A DNA stretch of 64,000 bases from Plasmodiophora brassicae (GCA_039704465.1 JASFAU010000003.1:1488001-1552000), one strand, 5' to 3'; counted from the first letter of the stretch, positions 27,201 to 37,904 are shown. Numbers and translations: made by a program. The notes: generated from the letters alone by a model not told the origin.

Positions 27201-30200
27201 GTACTCGTCTACGGATGGCTTCGACGACATCGGCGAGCAGGACAGCCCGAAGAATTGCTACCCGGTGGTATACGACCGGTGCCAGCAGGGCAGCAGCCTG
27301 TCGAGCTCCGGGTCCTGCGCGTCGACGAGAACATTGGACTGTACGGCCACGTGTGGACCTGCTGGTGGGACGTACGTCTCCGCCATTGGCATCTGCAGTT
27401 GCAATGCCAAGGAACTCTCGACGATATGCAACGCCACATGCCAGGTAGGGGCAGCATCGACGGTCACCCTGGTGGTGCGACCGACCGGGCTCTGCAGGCC
27501 CAGCAAGCGACGCTCTGTGGACGAGGCAACCAGGTCACGATTCATAACGCGGATGGGTCCACGTCGACGGTGGCGCTGTCGACGTCGATCAAATGCCCAG
27601 CGGGGCAGTGCTGTCATATGGCGCCGGTCAACGTGGGGAACGGGTTGAGCGGCGCGATCACGATGTCGTCCTCGGCGACGAGCACGACGGTGGTGCGTCG
27701 TCGCCTGCTCCAGTCGTCCGGCGGCTCGACGAACCAGCAGATCCTGATCAACCCGGCCGCCGTCTGCCTCAACCTGCACGACGGGATCATGTTCCAGATC
27801 AACGGGACCAGCTATCCAGTGTACCAAAAGGTGGCTTGCCGCCCCGTTGTCTGACTGGCCATAACCAACCCCAACCGTGCAGGACAACCTTCTCAACACG
27901 AACCCTGACTTCGATTACGGCGCGTTCCGGGCGTTGGCCAATTCGGTACGGCACACGACGTTGACCGGTTGCCATCGGGCGTCTGATTCGGGGCTGTGGA
28001 AGGCGCTTTCTGCTTCGCAGGGCGCGTTCGCGTTCACATTCGACGTCGCTGGCGTGTACGTGTTCGCGTCGAGTACGCGCCCGGACCAGGTCATGATCGT
28101 CCGCGTGGTGCCCGAGAACACGCTGTGCCCGCTGGGCGGCCGGATCGCCCCGCTCACGACCAGCAACCTGGTACTGCTCCCGCACGGGTCGCCGTCAAGC
28201 GCGCTGAGCGTTCCCCAGGTGGCGCTCGGCATCCAGCGCAACCCGAACGTGCTGCTGACGCCCGACTGGACGCTGATTGGCGTGCTCGTCGGCGTTGGCA
28301 TTGTCCTGTTCGTCAGCGTGCTTGCCGGTGCGTCCCACGTATCAGGCAGCAAATGGGGAGGCCTGCGGGAACGAGCGGCCACGTACAAGGCGACGGCCGC
28401 CGGGAACGACGTCGACGTGTTCAACATTGGCAGCAAAGGGTCGATCGTGACGAAGGACACGGCGGCGGGGGCGCTGGCGGAGGCGGGCCCCGTCGGTCCC
28501 GATGACCATGTCCTGGCCGAGGTCGACCCGATCGACACGGTCGAGCAGTTCGACTTCCAGGCCATCCAGCGCGAGCTCCAGACACACGGCGAGCACGTCG
28601 ACAAGGCGATGCTGACGCAGACGGTCGACATGCACGCGTTCGCCGATCGCGTGCTTCGCGATACCGACCAGCTCAAATCGCTGCTGGCCATCAAACTGCA
28701 TGACGAGGTCGTTGCTTGTCCCCTGAGCTGGCAGTGGTGGTGGTGGAGGCCGTTCGCTGACAGCGATCGTGCAGGAGAAATGCGTCAGCGCCGACGACTT
28801 CTCGTTGGTCGTCGGGAAGCTCGTCAAAGGCGAGCTGTCGGCCCGACGCCTCTACGAGAAGCAACAGGGGCTGCGCGAAGACGACATCCAGCGAACGATT
28901 GCCGACGTCCAGAACGAGATAGCGTGCCTGAAGGAGGTAACCGATGCAGCCAGATTCGCGATCGTCGTGGGTGAACGCTGAACAGGTTACGTTCACGACG
29001 CTGCGGCCATTGCTTCGAGCGCTGTGCGATGCGCTGTTGTCCTGGACGGCCGATTTCGAAGCCGAGACGGGGCGTCGTGAGGGCCTGACGGCGCACCTCC
29101 CCCTCATCGGATACGACATCCTGGATCGCCTAAACGGGTTGGACGTGGACGCCCGCCAGGTCCACCTAGCCCTTGCCAGCGCCATCGCCGACCTGCACCG
29201 ACGCGTCGTGGGACTCGTCAGTGCCGTTCGCGACCTCCAGGACCAGTTCAGCAGGCGGAAGGCCGTTCTGGAAGAGGTCCACAACCAGAAAGGTGCGGTG
29301 GTCTGTCACCACTCGACGACGTTTCTGTACTGACCGCATTGGCCTTAGGATTGGCATCAGCGACGTCCAAGTACGAAAGGGACTTGCTCGGCCTCGTCAA
29401 AGACATGTCGGCGTTGCTGGCGGCGTCGTCTTCGTCGATGGGGACGTTGCTGCCCAAGGTCGCCGAAGGTCGCGTCTCCAGGGACAGGGCATACCAGGTC
29501 ATGATTGAGGTCGGCATCGAGGAACGCGTCCAGGCGTTGCTCGCCGAACGGCAGGTCCAAGACGAGGCGAAACGCCAGAAGGAGGACGAGAAGAAGCAGG
29601 ACGTCGCCGAAGGCAGCGGCATGTCGAGACCCCAGGTCGACCAGCTGCTGGCGACAATCGCATCGAAACCGGCGGCGGCGGCACCACCACCACCGCCACA
29701 GGCATCCGTTCCAACCGTTTCACCTGGCAGCGTCCTGTCGCAGCACCCATCGATCGCCGTCATCGTCAAATGGCTGGAGTCGTGTTTCGCGAACGCGCCC
29801 GCTCACGTCCGCCAAGCAGTCCACGACGAATGCCAGGTGCGGGTCGTGCACCTGGCCTGGCTCGGACGCGATCTCAGTGCCCGGGTGCCACCCTGGTCGG
29901 AGGCAATGCACGCCGTGTTTCTGGCCAGGAGACAGTGCCGCCACGAGTACAGCCTCGTCCAGGGCGCCATGCGCTCCACCTTGTCTGAGCAGCAACGACA
30001 GCGCCAGGCGCAGAACACGTTGTTCCAGGAACAGTGGGGGCGGGTACGACCACGTCTAGTGATGCCGTCTGTGCAGGAAACGATGACCGTCGTTGCCACA
30101 GATGCAGCAAGAACGGAACGTGGCGCTGTCGGACAGCATGGCGCTGACGGATGCGGAAGGACGTCATCGTGAGCGGGCCGCCATTGACGTTTTCGACGAG

Positions 30201-32242
30201 TTCGTGCACAGGTTCCTGTCGGCAAGCGCTACCGACGACCAGACGGACGCGGACGTCGTCAAGCTGTCGGACGACATGGTCGCCCTGCTACACAGGTGCC
30301 TTGCCGCCCAAGACCAGGCGCTGGCGCACGTCAAGGATGCGAACATGGCCACGCGGGTACACGACATCACGGCAAGGGCGATCGACGACGCGTCGGCGCG
30401 CCTGCGTCTGGCAGCGCAGGAGGTCTGTGCTCGCCATCAGCAACGTCGCCAGGAACTGGCACGACGAGTGGACGCGTTCGCCAGTGCGAAATCGAGACGG
30501 GACGCGGCCCTGGCCGACGACAACAGCGACGTGCCGCTGAAGGCGGTCATGATCGCCTTCGACGAGGCCGTTCTCAGGGAGTGCCTCCCGAAGGAGGGCC
30601 GCTGGAGCCCGTTGCGCCAACGCTTCCTGGACGCTGCTAGGCTGACGATGGACCTGTACGAAGACGCTGTCGACAATGGGGTCCGGGCTGTGGAGTTGCA
30701 GGCCGAGTTGGGGCTGGTGCCGACGCCGGCCACGACGCGGCAGGGCGTCGCCCAGCTGATGGCGCATCGGCACGATCGCGAATCGCTGCACGCGTTCGGG
30801 TGCCAGGTCCTCGACCGTGGCCACTTCATGATCGGGCACGCCGTCGCCGATACGGACGCTATCGTCCTGCGCGCCCTGGCACGACGACACCTGGACGGCG
30901 CGCAACGTGTGCACTCGACCTGCCTGGCAGCGATGCAGGACGATGACGTCGTGCAAGCGGTCCTGATGACGAACGGGGTGGACCTGCTGCCGCTGGCCCA
31001 GCTGGAGGCCATGTTCATGGCCATGGCCGAGAAGCGCGACGTGTCGAAGGTCGAACTGAAACGGGCGGAACTGGAGGAGCGCGATGGCGACGCAGGCGGC
31101 CATGATGCCGACCTGGCGCTGTTCGAGGCGGCGCTGGCCCTGGAGCGGCGTCGTCATTGCGCTGCTCTTCTGCAAAGCCGACGACGGATGCTCCTGGAGT
31201 CGTGCACCGTTGCGACCGACGACGACGTGATGGCGGACGGCGCGTCGCCAGTAAAGGCGGGCGTCGGCGCCAAGCAAGACGAAGCTCCAGGCGAGGACGT
31301 TGCCGTGCCCGTTACGTCCACGAACGCCGACGAGATGCTGATTCGACGGATTCTGGACCTGCACGATCGTTTCGTGAAGGAGCAACGGCCCGGCGGCGTC
31401 GCTGAAGGAGACGCTGGGGAGTGCTGGTGGGCCGACACGCTCGTGCAGGATCTAGCGCCGGTCGGGAAGGGCCCTGCTGGCCATGGCTCCGCGTCGACGA
31501 GTGCTGTTCTGGCCTGGGGCAACGCCCTGGTCCGCCGGCTGGTGACGCGTCTGGCTCCAGGAACGGCGCCGATCAAGGTGGCACTGTCGAGCGGCGTCGC
31601 AGCGCTGGCGGCGACCGTGTATCCGCATTGTGCCATGGGGCACTCCTTCGCCTACGATGCAGCGGGACGTTGCATTGCCGTCAGCGAGGACCTGGCCGGC
31701 GGCGACCGAGGTGGTGTGTTCGTCGTCGTCGTCCTGCATGCCGCCAGTCACGTGATCAGCGGGGAATGGGACCGGCGGAAGGTGGCGTTCACGTCGACGC
31801 TAGCGGCGGCGACGTCGATCATGGCGGAGCAGGCCGTCCTGTCGAGCGTGACGGCGGTGCAGAAAGACTATGATGCGGCGGCGCGTCTGGATCGGTACCA
31901 GCTGTCAGCAGCAACGTCGTCGTTCGCTCAGTACCTGAGCGCCGTCGACGCGTTCGACGCAGCCAGTACGATCCAGGCGCAGGCGGATGGGGACGACCGA
32001 ATCCAGAACCGCGACGACCTTGTCGACGACCTCAACGAGGAGCTCGTTGGCATCGTACAGCGCCTGCAACAGGCCGTCCAAGCCAACGACGTCGACACTG
32101 CCGAACGTCTTCGCAGGCGGAAGGTGAGTAGTGACAAACGATTCGCGCCGCACCGTCGGTGCCTGGCTAATGTGATCTATTTGTCATCGTACAGGACGAG
32201 ATCTTGGACGAGCTCCGATCCCTGGATCAGTCAATGCAATAA
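13894..32242 (+). CDS. Giant single-pass membrane protein with GCC2/GCC3 cysteine-repeat ectodomain
   Basis: Receptor- or adhesin-like protein of unknown function, estimated at more than 5,000 residues. Exon 1 (13894-15478) encodes a signal peptide (MGRHAALTWPVLVACSIGVA), two similar beta-rich modules with a GDSIEISF or GSQIVITF core, then two IPT/TIG domains. A long array of GCC2/GCC3 (ephrin-receptor-like) repeats follows, with CPAGTF, CPPGYxC and CPxGTYSxG motifs. Next come a juxtamembrane module, one helix (28267-28329) and a 1,208-residue cytoplasmic tail. Frame changes are explained by short GT-AG introns, not damage: 15479-15535, 28708-28774, 28937-28985, 29293-29348, 30059-30101 and 32124-32194 all splice in phase. 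The last exon, 32195-32242, ends with TAA inside an AATAAA hexamer. A large ectodomain with a cytoplasmic tail suggests surface sensing or attachment, but that is inference. The exact exon set between 15536 and 27100 was not fully resolved. Confidence 0.85.
15235..27140 (+). repeat. GCC2/GCC3 (ephrin-receptor-like) cysteine-repeat array, intron-interrupted
   Basis: Tandem degenerate repeats of roughly 45-55 codons, each with about four cysteines and the signatures CPAGTxS, CxxCPxGxYC and CPxGSYCP. The DNA keeps recurring cores such as tgcccagccgggaac and gtactgcccg. The repeats run in changing frames because introns of about 40-60 bp sit inside and between them. Two examples are 15479-15535 and one ending ctgacag near 16552. 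Copies are too divergent at the nucleotide level to look like a recent satellite. I did not count copies; the span allows several dozen or more. Confidence 0.8.
27195..28266 (+). other. Juxtamembrane ectodomain module of the giant protein
   Basis: After the last GCC repeats the chain changes character. It has a SGYSSTDGFDDIGEQDS / VYDRC segment, a few cysteines, then an unusual motif YPVYQK joined by an intron (ending gtgcag at 27876) to DNLLNTNPDFDYGAFRAL. This is followed by a beta-rich stretch with TFDVAGVYVFASS. The asparagine- and aspartate-rich motif resembles the membrane-proximal part of other giant protist GCC proteins as I remember them, so this may be a family-specific stalk domain. 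That comparison was not computed. Confidence 0.5.
28267..28329 (+). other. Single transmembrane helix of the giant protein
   Basis: Twenty-one uncharged residues, WTLIGVLVGVGIVLFVSVLA plus one more, lie between an ectodomain ending TPD and a cytoplasmic side beginning SHVSGSKWGG with basic residues soon after. With the N-terminal signal peptide this gives a type I topology, so everything downstream is cytoplasmic. Confidence 0.85.
28330..32242 (+). other. Cytoplasmic tail of the giant protein, 1,208 residues, no recognised domain
   Basis: Six coding segments (28330-28707, 28775-28936, 28986-29292, 29349-30058, 30102-32123, 32195-32242) join in phase to 1,208 codons plus stop. The sequence is rich in Ala, Asp, Glu, Arg and Gln, mostly predicted-helical by eye, with coiled-coil-like stretches (for example EERVQALLAERQVQDEAKRQ). 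There is one proline run (APPPPPQ) near 29690. I recognise no kinase, phosphatase, GTPase or adaptor signature. The part from 29900 on is strongly GC3-rich. Confidence 0.7.
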
Positions 32243-32243
32243 A
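32238..32243 (+). terminator. AATAAA polyadenylation-like hexamer overlapping the stop codon
   Basis: The stop TAA of the giant gene (32240-32242) lies inside an AATAAA hexamer. The next gene converges from the other strand and its stop is only 113 bases away, so the 3' ends must be close or overlapping. The hexamer could be chance. Confidence 0.35.
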
Positions 32244-32354
32244 GCAAGGCCTGATGGAGAGTCGGCTTTGCGTTCGGCCAGCGCTAACAGCCACGAATGA
32301 CTGGCACCCCATTAGACCGACGAGAGCAAACGACGGTGTGGGCCGATAATACGT

Positions 32355-33626
32355 TTACAGGCGCATACAGACATGTAATCCATGGTCCCTGCCCCGTTGC
32401 AGGGTCTCGGTCGCCTTGTCTCGCCTGCCATGGTGCGCATACGCGGCGACCATAGCGTTGAACGTCTCGGCGCGTGGCGTCGATATCGAGCAGCGCTCCT
32501 GGAATGCTCGCTCGGCAGCGTCCAGGTCGTTGCACCTGTCGAACGCGGCCACGAACCCGCGGCACACAGCGTCATCTTCCAGCATGCCCTTGCCGCTCGC
32601 GTACCGATACAGGCAGTCGACGACGGGCAGATCCGAGTCCTCCTTGCAGGCGCACAGGATCGACATCAGGCACTTGTCAATGCGAACCTTGCGTTTCACT
32701 GCCGCCTTCAGCAGCGTCATCGCATGGGCCAGGCGATCGGCCTTCGCGAGCGCCGCGATAACGAGCTCATAGATGGTCTCGTCGATCTGCACAGGGACGG
32801 ATTCCACGTACGACATGGCGTCGAGAGCGGCATCGAACTGGTTCTGTGCCAGCATGGCGGCGACCAGATTGCGGAACACGCCGACATCGGGATGGGATTC
32901 AACGCGGCCGGTGCGGATGAGGCCCAGAAGACGCTGGGCGGTCGTCGCCGCCAGCACAGACCGATCCAGGGCACAGCACGTGGCGAACAGCGACAGCAGC
33001 CTCCAGGTGACGCCCACGTCGTTCACAGTGGCGTCATTGAACAGCGCAAGAGCCAACCCGGGCTGGCTCGCCTGTAGGCAAAGGTGGGCCACGTTGTAGA
33101 TCGTCGTCCGGGTCTTTGGGCCCACCTTGGCGTAGTGCTCGAGCGCCGCTTGGACCAGGGGCGGGCTCGCAGCAGAGCATGCACTGAGGAACGACGTGAA
33201 CAGGACGTCGGTGACTGTGACATCGCGGGATACGGCCGCGTCCAGGACGTCGGGGGCCTTGGACGGCACGATTCGTTTACAGAATTGCAGCATGACGTTG
33301 AACACGTTCATGCGGATGGGCCCACCGGACGACAGCACCTTCTCAAAGATGCTCCATCCCCGATCGGGATCAGTTTCGTGCTTCAGGGCGTGGACCGCAG
33401 ATGACGTCGACGGCCTCTCCAGGAACTCGTGATAGTTCATGTACTGGGGCGTTTGCCTGTCATAGTCGAGTGGGACTTTGCGGTTGATCCACCTGTTCAG
33501 GTACTCGTCGCCCGCCTCTCCGGTGCCGATGAACGCGGGGCCCTCTGCGCTTGTGGTTGAGAGCAGGGCGGGGGCGTTGCGCCGGCTGACCAGCCTGACG
33601 GCGCATCTGCGCCCGCCCTGCAACAT
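32355..33626 (-). CDS. Pentatricopeptide repeat (PPR) protein, probably mitochondrial
   Basis: Uninterrupted frame of 423 residues. The ATG at 33624-33626 is the first real ATG; upstream in-frame sequence starts only at a GTG. The N-terminus MLQGGRRCAVRLVSRRNAPA is basic and lacks acidic residues, as in mitochondrial targeting peptides. About six helical-hairpin PPR units follow, recognised by cores such as VFNVMLQFCKR, TIYNVAHLCLQASQPGLAL, VFRNLVAAMLAQNQFDAAL, IYELVIAALAKADRLAHAM and TFNAMVAAYAHHGRRDKA. PPR proteins bind organellar RNA and act in its processing or translation; the target cannot be read from sequence. No DYW, E or SMR domain is seen at the C-terminus. It converges on the giant GCC gene. 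Confidence 0.82.
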   Translation of the reverse strand: MLQGGRRCAVRLVSRRNAPALLSTTSAEGPAFIGTGEAGDEYLNRWINRKVPLDYDRQTPQYMNYHEFLERPSTSSAVHALKHETDPDRGWSIFEKVLSSGGPIRMNVFNVMLQFCKRIVPSKAPDVLDAAVSRDVTVTDVLFTSFLSACSAASPPLVQAALEHYAKVGPKTRTTIYNVAHLCLQASQPGLALALFNDATVNDVGVTWRLLSLFATCCALDRSVLAATTAQRLLGLIRTGRVESHPDVGVFRNLVAAMLAQNQFDAALDAMSYVESVPVQIDETIYELVIAALAKADRLAHAMTLLKAAVKRKVRIDKCLMSILCACKEDSDLPVVDCLYRYASGKGMLEDDAVCRGFVAAFDRCNDLDAAERAFQERCSISTPRAETFNAMVAAYAHHGRRDKATETLQRGRDHGLHVCMRL

Positions 33627-34157
33627 CAACGCGGAGCGACGCTCGCGACGATATTTCGGGAGCCGCTGGCTGCTGCAGCGGCTGCTCAATCGCGCTGATG
33701 CAGGTGAGGACCGTTGCGATTCAACGTCCTCGCCCTGCACTGGATCTGGTCGCTATATCTGTATTTCGTATGGCATTCATTGCTAGCGGTGACTCGGCGA
33801 CGGCACCTGTACACCGCCGGAACCGGGTTCCGACTTTCGACAACCTGCGTCAACAACCAAGTCTGGACACAGATGACGCACTTGGCCACCTCGACTCTCC
33901 TTCATGGATACCAGGGTCGGGTCTGAGGTTCGGCACAGACCGCCGCACCAAAGCGACAGCAACTTCGCTTCGTCTTTGCTGCGTTGGCGACTGCACCTTT
34001 AACGCTCCGAGAAGGGTTAGGGGGATTCTAAACCCCATAGGCACTGGCGCCTGTCACCTCTGATCGAAAACGACGCTGGTACCAATATTCGGTTAGGTGT
34101 TAGGTACATCTAATACATACCGTACCCCAAATAGGTGACGGAGACACGTGAGCCACG
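33627..34157. other. Intergenic region, divergent promoters
   Basis: About 530 bases between the PPR gene (minus) and the seven-helix membrane protein gene (plus). It must contain both upstream regions. It has only short overlapping reading frames and an AT-richer segment from 34080 to 34130. Nothing else is recognisable. Confidence 0.5.
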
Positions 34158-35676
34158 ATGACTAAGTCGTCGCCGTGGATGACGTCGCTAAGCCTGGCGA
34201 TCTACTTGATCATCAACATTGCGTGTACTGACAGTTCAATGACCTTCTCTTCGTCATCCGTCGGCAGTCCCCTAGCTGGGTTAGATTTGTACGCAACCAC
34301 GTTAACTTCCTTTGTGGGTCCGCAGCCCGAGGACCCAATTCCGACTGTCCGGACAGGCCCTGTGGTGTTGTTTACAGGAGACATCTGTGAGCCAATACCT
34401 ATGCACGTTCCGGGTAGCATCATCCTCATCACCAATGGGAACGCACCATGCTCCTACGAGAATCGGTACCTCACAATATATGCTACCGGTGCCGCGGCTG
34501 CCATTTGTTAGTGTGCATTCATGGAACGTATACTCCAATGAATAGCTAACATTACTCGTGAACTGTCACTCAGGGGCAGCTGTGGACCAGGTCCCAGGTC
34601 TCGGGATGTACGCGAGTGACGGTTCCAGGGGTGCCCGTACTCGTCATCTAACTATGCTCTTTCTGCGTATTGGTCCCAGCACGAACTTGTTTAAACAGCT
34701 CGTTGCCAACGCGTCGGGAATGAATGCCACTGTATCACCAGACCTAAACGTGTGGCAAACAACGTTCGCATCATGGTACTATCAGCTATTCATTCGTTTC
34801 CTACCGAGTCTACTCATGATTGTATCGGGCCTAACGGCTACTGTGTACTTCTCGTTCCATATGAGTATTATCAATGCGGAATACAAAAGCACTACTCCAG
34901 AGTCTCGTCGATCGCTGCCAAGATGGGTGAAGTTCGTCTTCAAGTCGGTGGGCCTACCACATGCCGTCCTGGTCAACGAGATGTTCACTGCAACCCTACC
35001 AGGTATTGTTATCGCTGTCGGTGGATTCTACAGCACGCCAAACCTTCCGTTCCCTGTTGTCGAATATTTCGTCACCGCTCTCGACGGCTGGAGTTTCGCG
35101 TCGTCGCTGTTGTCCGCATCGGTTTGGGTTCGCCATCTGTCGCGTCTGATCGAATCGCGATCAGTGTTGACACGAATCGTACGAGGCGACTACCCAACTT
35201 TGTTCATTCTCCTCATCGCGATTCCAGTTGCCTTGGACACCACTATCAGTACCCTGCTTTCGATGTATTATAACGCCCCCACGTTTTCGACCATCGCATC
35301 GGCGGTTAACTTCCTGCTCCAGTTGACCGTGGGCCTGCACGTTCTCCTAGGCGTTATGCAGTATTATTGGACAGTTCGCACTGTTCATTCAAAAGCGACA
35401 AAGGCTGTCGGGCAAGGTAAAGGAATGGACGCAATCCTTCGACGACTAAGCCGATGCGCCCTTGGTATGTCTCTGTCAATGTTCTTCTTTTGCATTGGTA
35501 CAATGCTAATGGCTGCATCGCCAACCTTCATGTATACGCCTACTGGATGGACGACATGCTTCTCACTGTGCTACATCGGCCGTGCTATGGACAGTGCCTT
35601 CAGAGTGGCCATGTTTAAGCCACGATCCGTACCAGGAACTAAGAAAACTGTCATCCCCGCCGGGGAACAGGAGTAA
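34158..35676 (+). CDS. Putative seven-transmembrane protein with signal peptide and PA-like ectodomain
   Basis: Two exons, 34158-34506 and 34574-35676, joined by a 67-bp GT-AG intron (AAAI-W-AAVDQ across the junction), give 483 residues. A hydrophobic N-terminus (MTSLSLAIYLIINIACT) is followed by a luminal or extracellular part of about 190 residues. Its pattern VVLFTGDIC, IILITNGNAPCSYENR and ATGAAAAIWAAVDQVPGLGMY resembles a protease-associated (PA) domain by eye. About seven hydrophobic segments follow, for example FLPSLLMIVSGLTATVYF, PTLFILLIAIPVAL, AVNFLLQLTVGLHVLLGV and GMSLSMFFFCIGTMLMAA, with a short basic cytoplasmic end. That layout suggests a receptor or a trafficking membrane protein. 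The family is unknown to me and ligand or function is not inferred. Confidence 0.72.
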
Positions 35677-36381
35677 AGACCTGCAAGAATACTATCTATG
35701 TCAATAAATGTTGGCACAGTCCGAGGCAACGCGCCACAGTTCTGCATCCGGGCTCTGTTGTGGACTGGCCAAGTGTGATACCAGCCGGTGGCAGATTTGC
35801 CCAGGTTCGTATCCATCAGCAGCTCGTTCACAGTCGCCGTCAACGCTGGCTGCCGTCCTCGTCGAAATCTGGTAGATGGACGGGAGCGCCTTCCAGAACG
35901 ACTTCCCGGATTCCACTATGATCGCACTGTTGCGAGCCCGGGCGGCGTGCCCTGAGCAGCCGCCAGCGGCGTGGCCTGTGGCTCATAGCGCCGGCTGCCT
36001 GTCGCGATAATCGAGCTCGTTTCGGGACATCCCCCTCAGAGCCATCTGGTAGGTGGCCACTGGTCGTCACCGGCGTCTAAGCACGTACGATCTCTAAACC
36101 AAAATCACTATGTCTGTATTCACAATCCCCGATGATGACCAAGCTAATTAGACCATGGTCGGTCTTGGTCGTCAGCTGCGACATTGTTCATCACTCACAC
36201 ACTCATCATTCATCACAAGGGAACGCCGGTGAATGGCGCCGCGGCGGACACGAGTCACTCACATGGCAAATTCGTGCGGCGCAGAACTTGGCGGAGTCCG
36301 TGGGTCCGCCACGGACTCCGCGGCTGCTGCGTCAGACGCAGCTCAGACGGGTGAACTGCACGCAGCGTTCACGTGCAGAGA
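35677..36381. other. Intergenic region upstream of fibrillarin
   Basis: About 700 bases. Minus-strand open stretches of 71-90 codons (35571-36070) exist but show no recognisable motif and overlap each other. Near 36180-36220 there is a short CA/TC-rich patch. A pyrimidine-poor stretch ending acgtgcag just before the fibrillarin ATG could be a 5'-leader intron acceptor. No confident gene. Confidence 0.4.
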
Positions 36382-37379
36382 ATGGGGTTCGATGGCGGAC
36401 GTGGGCGCGGTGCCTTCCGAGGCGGTCGTGGCGGTGGTGGTTTCCGCGGCGGCCGCGGCGGTGGCTTCAGTGGTATGGAGTCACCGCGCAACCGTGTCCT
36501 TGTACGAGTGATGTACTTACTCGTTCCGAAGATCGCGGTGGACGCGGCGGCGGCCGTGGTGGTGCACGCGGGCGTGGCGTTGGCCGTGGTGGCGCTCGGG
36601 GACGCGGTTCTTCACGCGGGGGCGGTCGTGGCGGCGCCAGAGGTGGCATGAGAGGAGGCGCCAAGGTCGTCGTTACTCCGCACCGTCACGAGGGTGTCTT
36701 CATCGCCCGGTCAAAGGAAGATGCGTTGGTCACGAAGAACATGGTCCCGGGTGAGGCTGTTTACGGCGAGAAGCGTATCAGCGTTGAAGGTGTCGATGGC
36801 GTCAAAGTCGAGTACCGCGTCTGGAACCCGTTCCGGTCGAAGTTGGCGGCTGCCATCCTCGGCGGCATTGACAACATCTACATTCGGCCGGGCACGAAGC
36901 TCCTGTACCTGGGTGCCGCGTCGGGTACATCCGTCTCGCACTGCTCCGACATTGTCGGCCCGGAGGGTCTCGTGTACGCTGTTGAGTTCTCGCACCGGTC
37001 CGGTCGTGATTTGATCAACGTCGCCAAGAAGCGCACGAACATCATCCCGATCATCGAGGATGCCAGGCACCCGCACAAGTACCGCATGCTGATCGGCATG
37101 GTCGACACGATCTTCTCCGATGTCGCCCAGCCCGACCAGGCTCGGATCGTTGGCCTCAACGCCCAGTACTTCCTGAAGAACGGTGGCAATTTCGTGATCT
37201 CAATCAAGGCCAACTGCATTGACTCGACGTCGGAGCCCGCTGCCGTCTTCGCGTCGGAAGTGGCCAAACTGCAAGAGATGAGTTTCAAGCCGGAGGAGCA
37301 GCTGACTCTGGAACCTTACGAGCGTGACCACGCCGTTGTCGTTGGCGCATACCGCCCCAACGGCGTCGCCAAGAAATGA
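36382..37379 (+). CDS. FBL: Fibrillarin, box C/D snoRNP 2'-O-methyltransferase
   Basis: Catalytic subunit of box C/D snoRNPs; it methylates ribose 2'-OH of rRNA at guide-RNA-chosen sites in the nucleolus and also acts in pre-rRNA processing. Two exons, 36382-36472 and 36532-37379, joined by a 59-bp intron in phase, give 312 residues, the usual length. Residues 1 to about 75 form the Gly/Arg-rich (GAR) region ([15 protein letters not shown]). The methyltransferase fold follows, with the SAM-binding motif [20 protein letters not shown], then [26 protein letters not shown] and [13 protein letters not shown]. The start ATG at 36382 gives the MGFDGGRG opening typical of fibrillarins. It is a housekeeping single-domain gene and nothing looks damaged. 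Confidence 0.96.
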
Positions 37380-37829
37380 GGTTCATGCAATGCCAATCGC
37401 CGGAAACCAAACAATTTGATGAAATATTGTTGATCAACTTTGTTGTGAAGTCGACCGTGTCCTTCCGGTTTCGTAGACCAGCCTGAATCCGTTGAGCTTA
37501 TGGCGGCGAGCACACAGTCATTGAACTCTTCACCAGAGGAGGCTCTCAACGGAAAGTCTTGATGACTGCTGTCATTTCTGGAAAAGGGTCCAGGTCATCG
37601 CCCCATTGTCAATGACAAGGTGTATGCCACCAAAACGTCCAGTTGGCACTGAGGCATACAGCACCTTTGAATTTGCCTGTGGGTGAGCACCGCGATGATC
37701 GGGCTGGGCAACGCGCAGCTACTATCGCCTATGAACGTATCCACTGTCACTTGCCCTTGAAACCACGTACGACTCCGACCTGTATTGTATGGTCCGTCGG
37801 ATCGAGCAACCGCGGGGGCGCTGCCCCAG

Positions 37830-37904
37830 TGGCCTAGCTGGTCAGGAGTACTAGCAACAGGTCAGCAAGCAGTCGCGGGACCGCAAGGTCCCCAGTTCGA
37901 GGCA
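37830..37904 (+). other. tRNA-like pol III box pair, possible SINE head
   Basis: TGGCCTAGCTGG at 37830-37841 matches an A box, and AGTTCGAGGCA at 37894-37904 resembles a B box (core GTTCGA). The spacing of 64 bases suits a tRNA gene with an insert or a tRNA-derived SINE. A GGGG/CCCC hairpin sits just upstream and a run of six A follows the region at 37916. The T-arm and acceptor stem do not pair, so this is not a working tRNA. Confidence 0.3.

Noticed and set aside
30288..31385. Minus-strand frame of 365 codons
   Set aside because: Antisense to the GC3-rich tail exon (30102-32123) of the giant gene; low-complexity His/Arg/Gln/Leu composition and no supporting motif.
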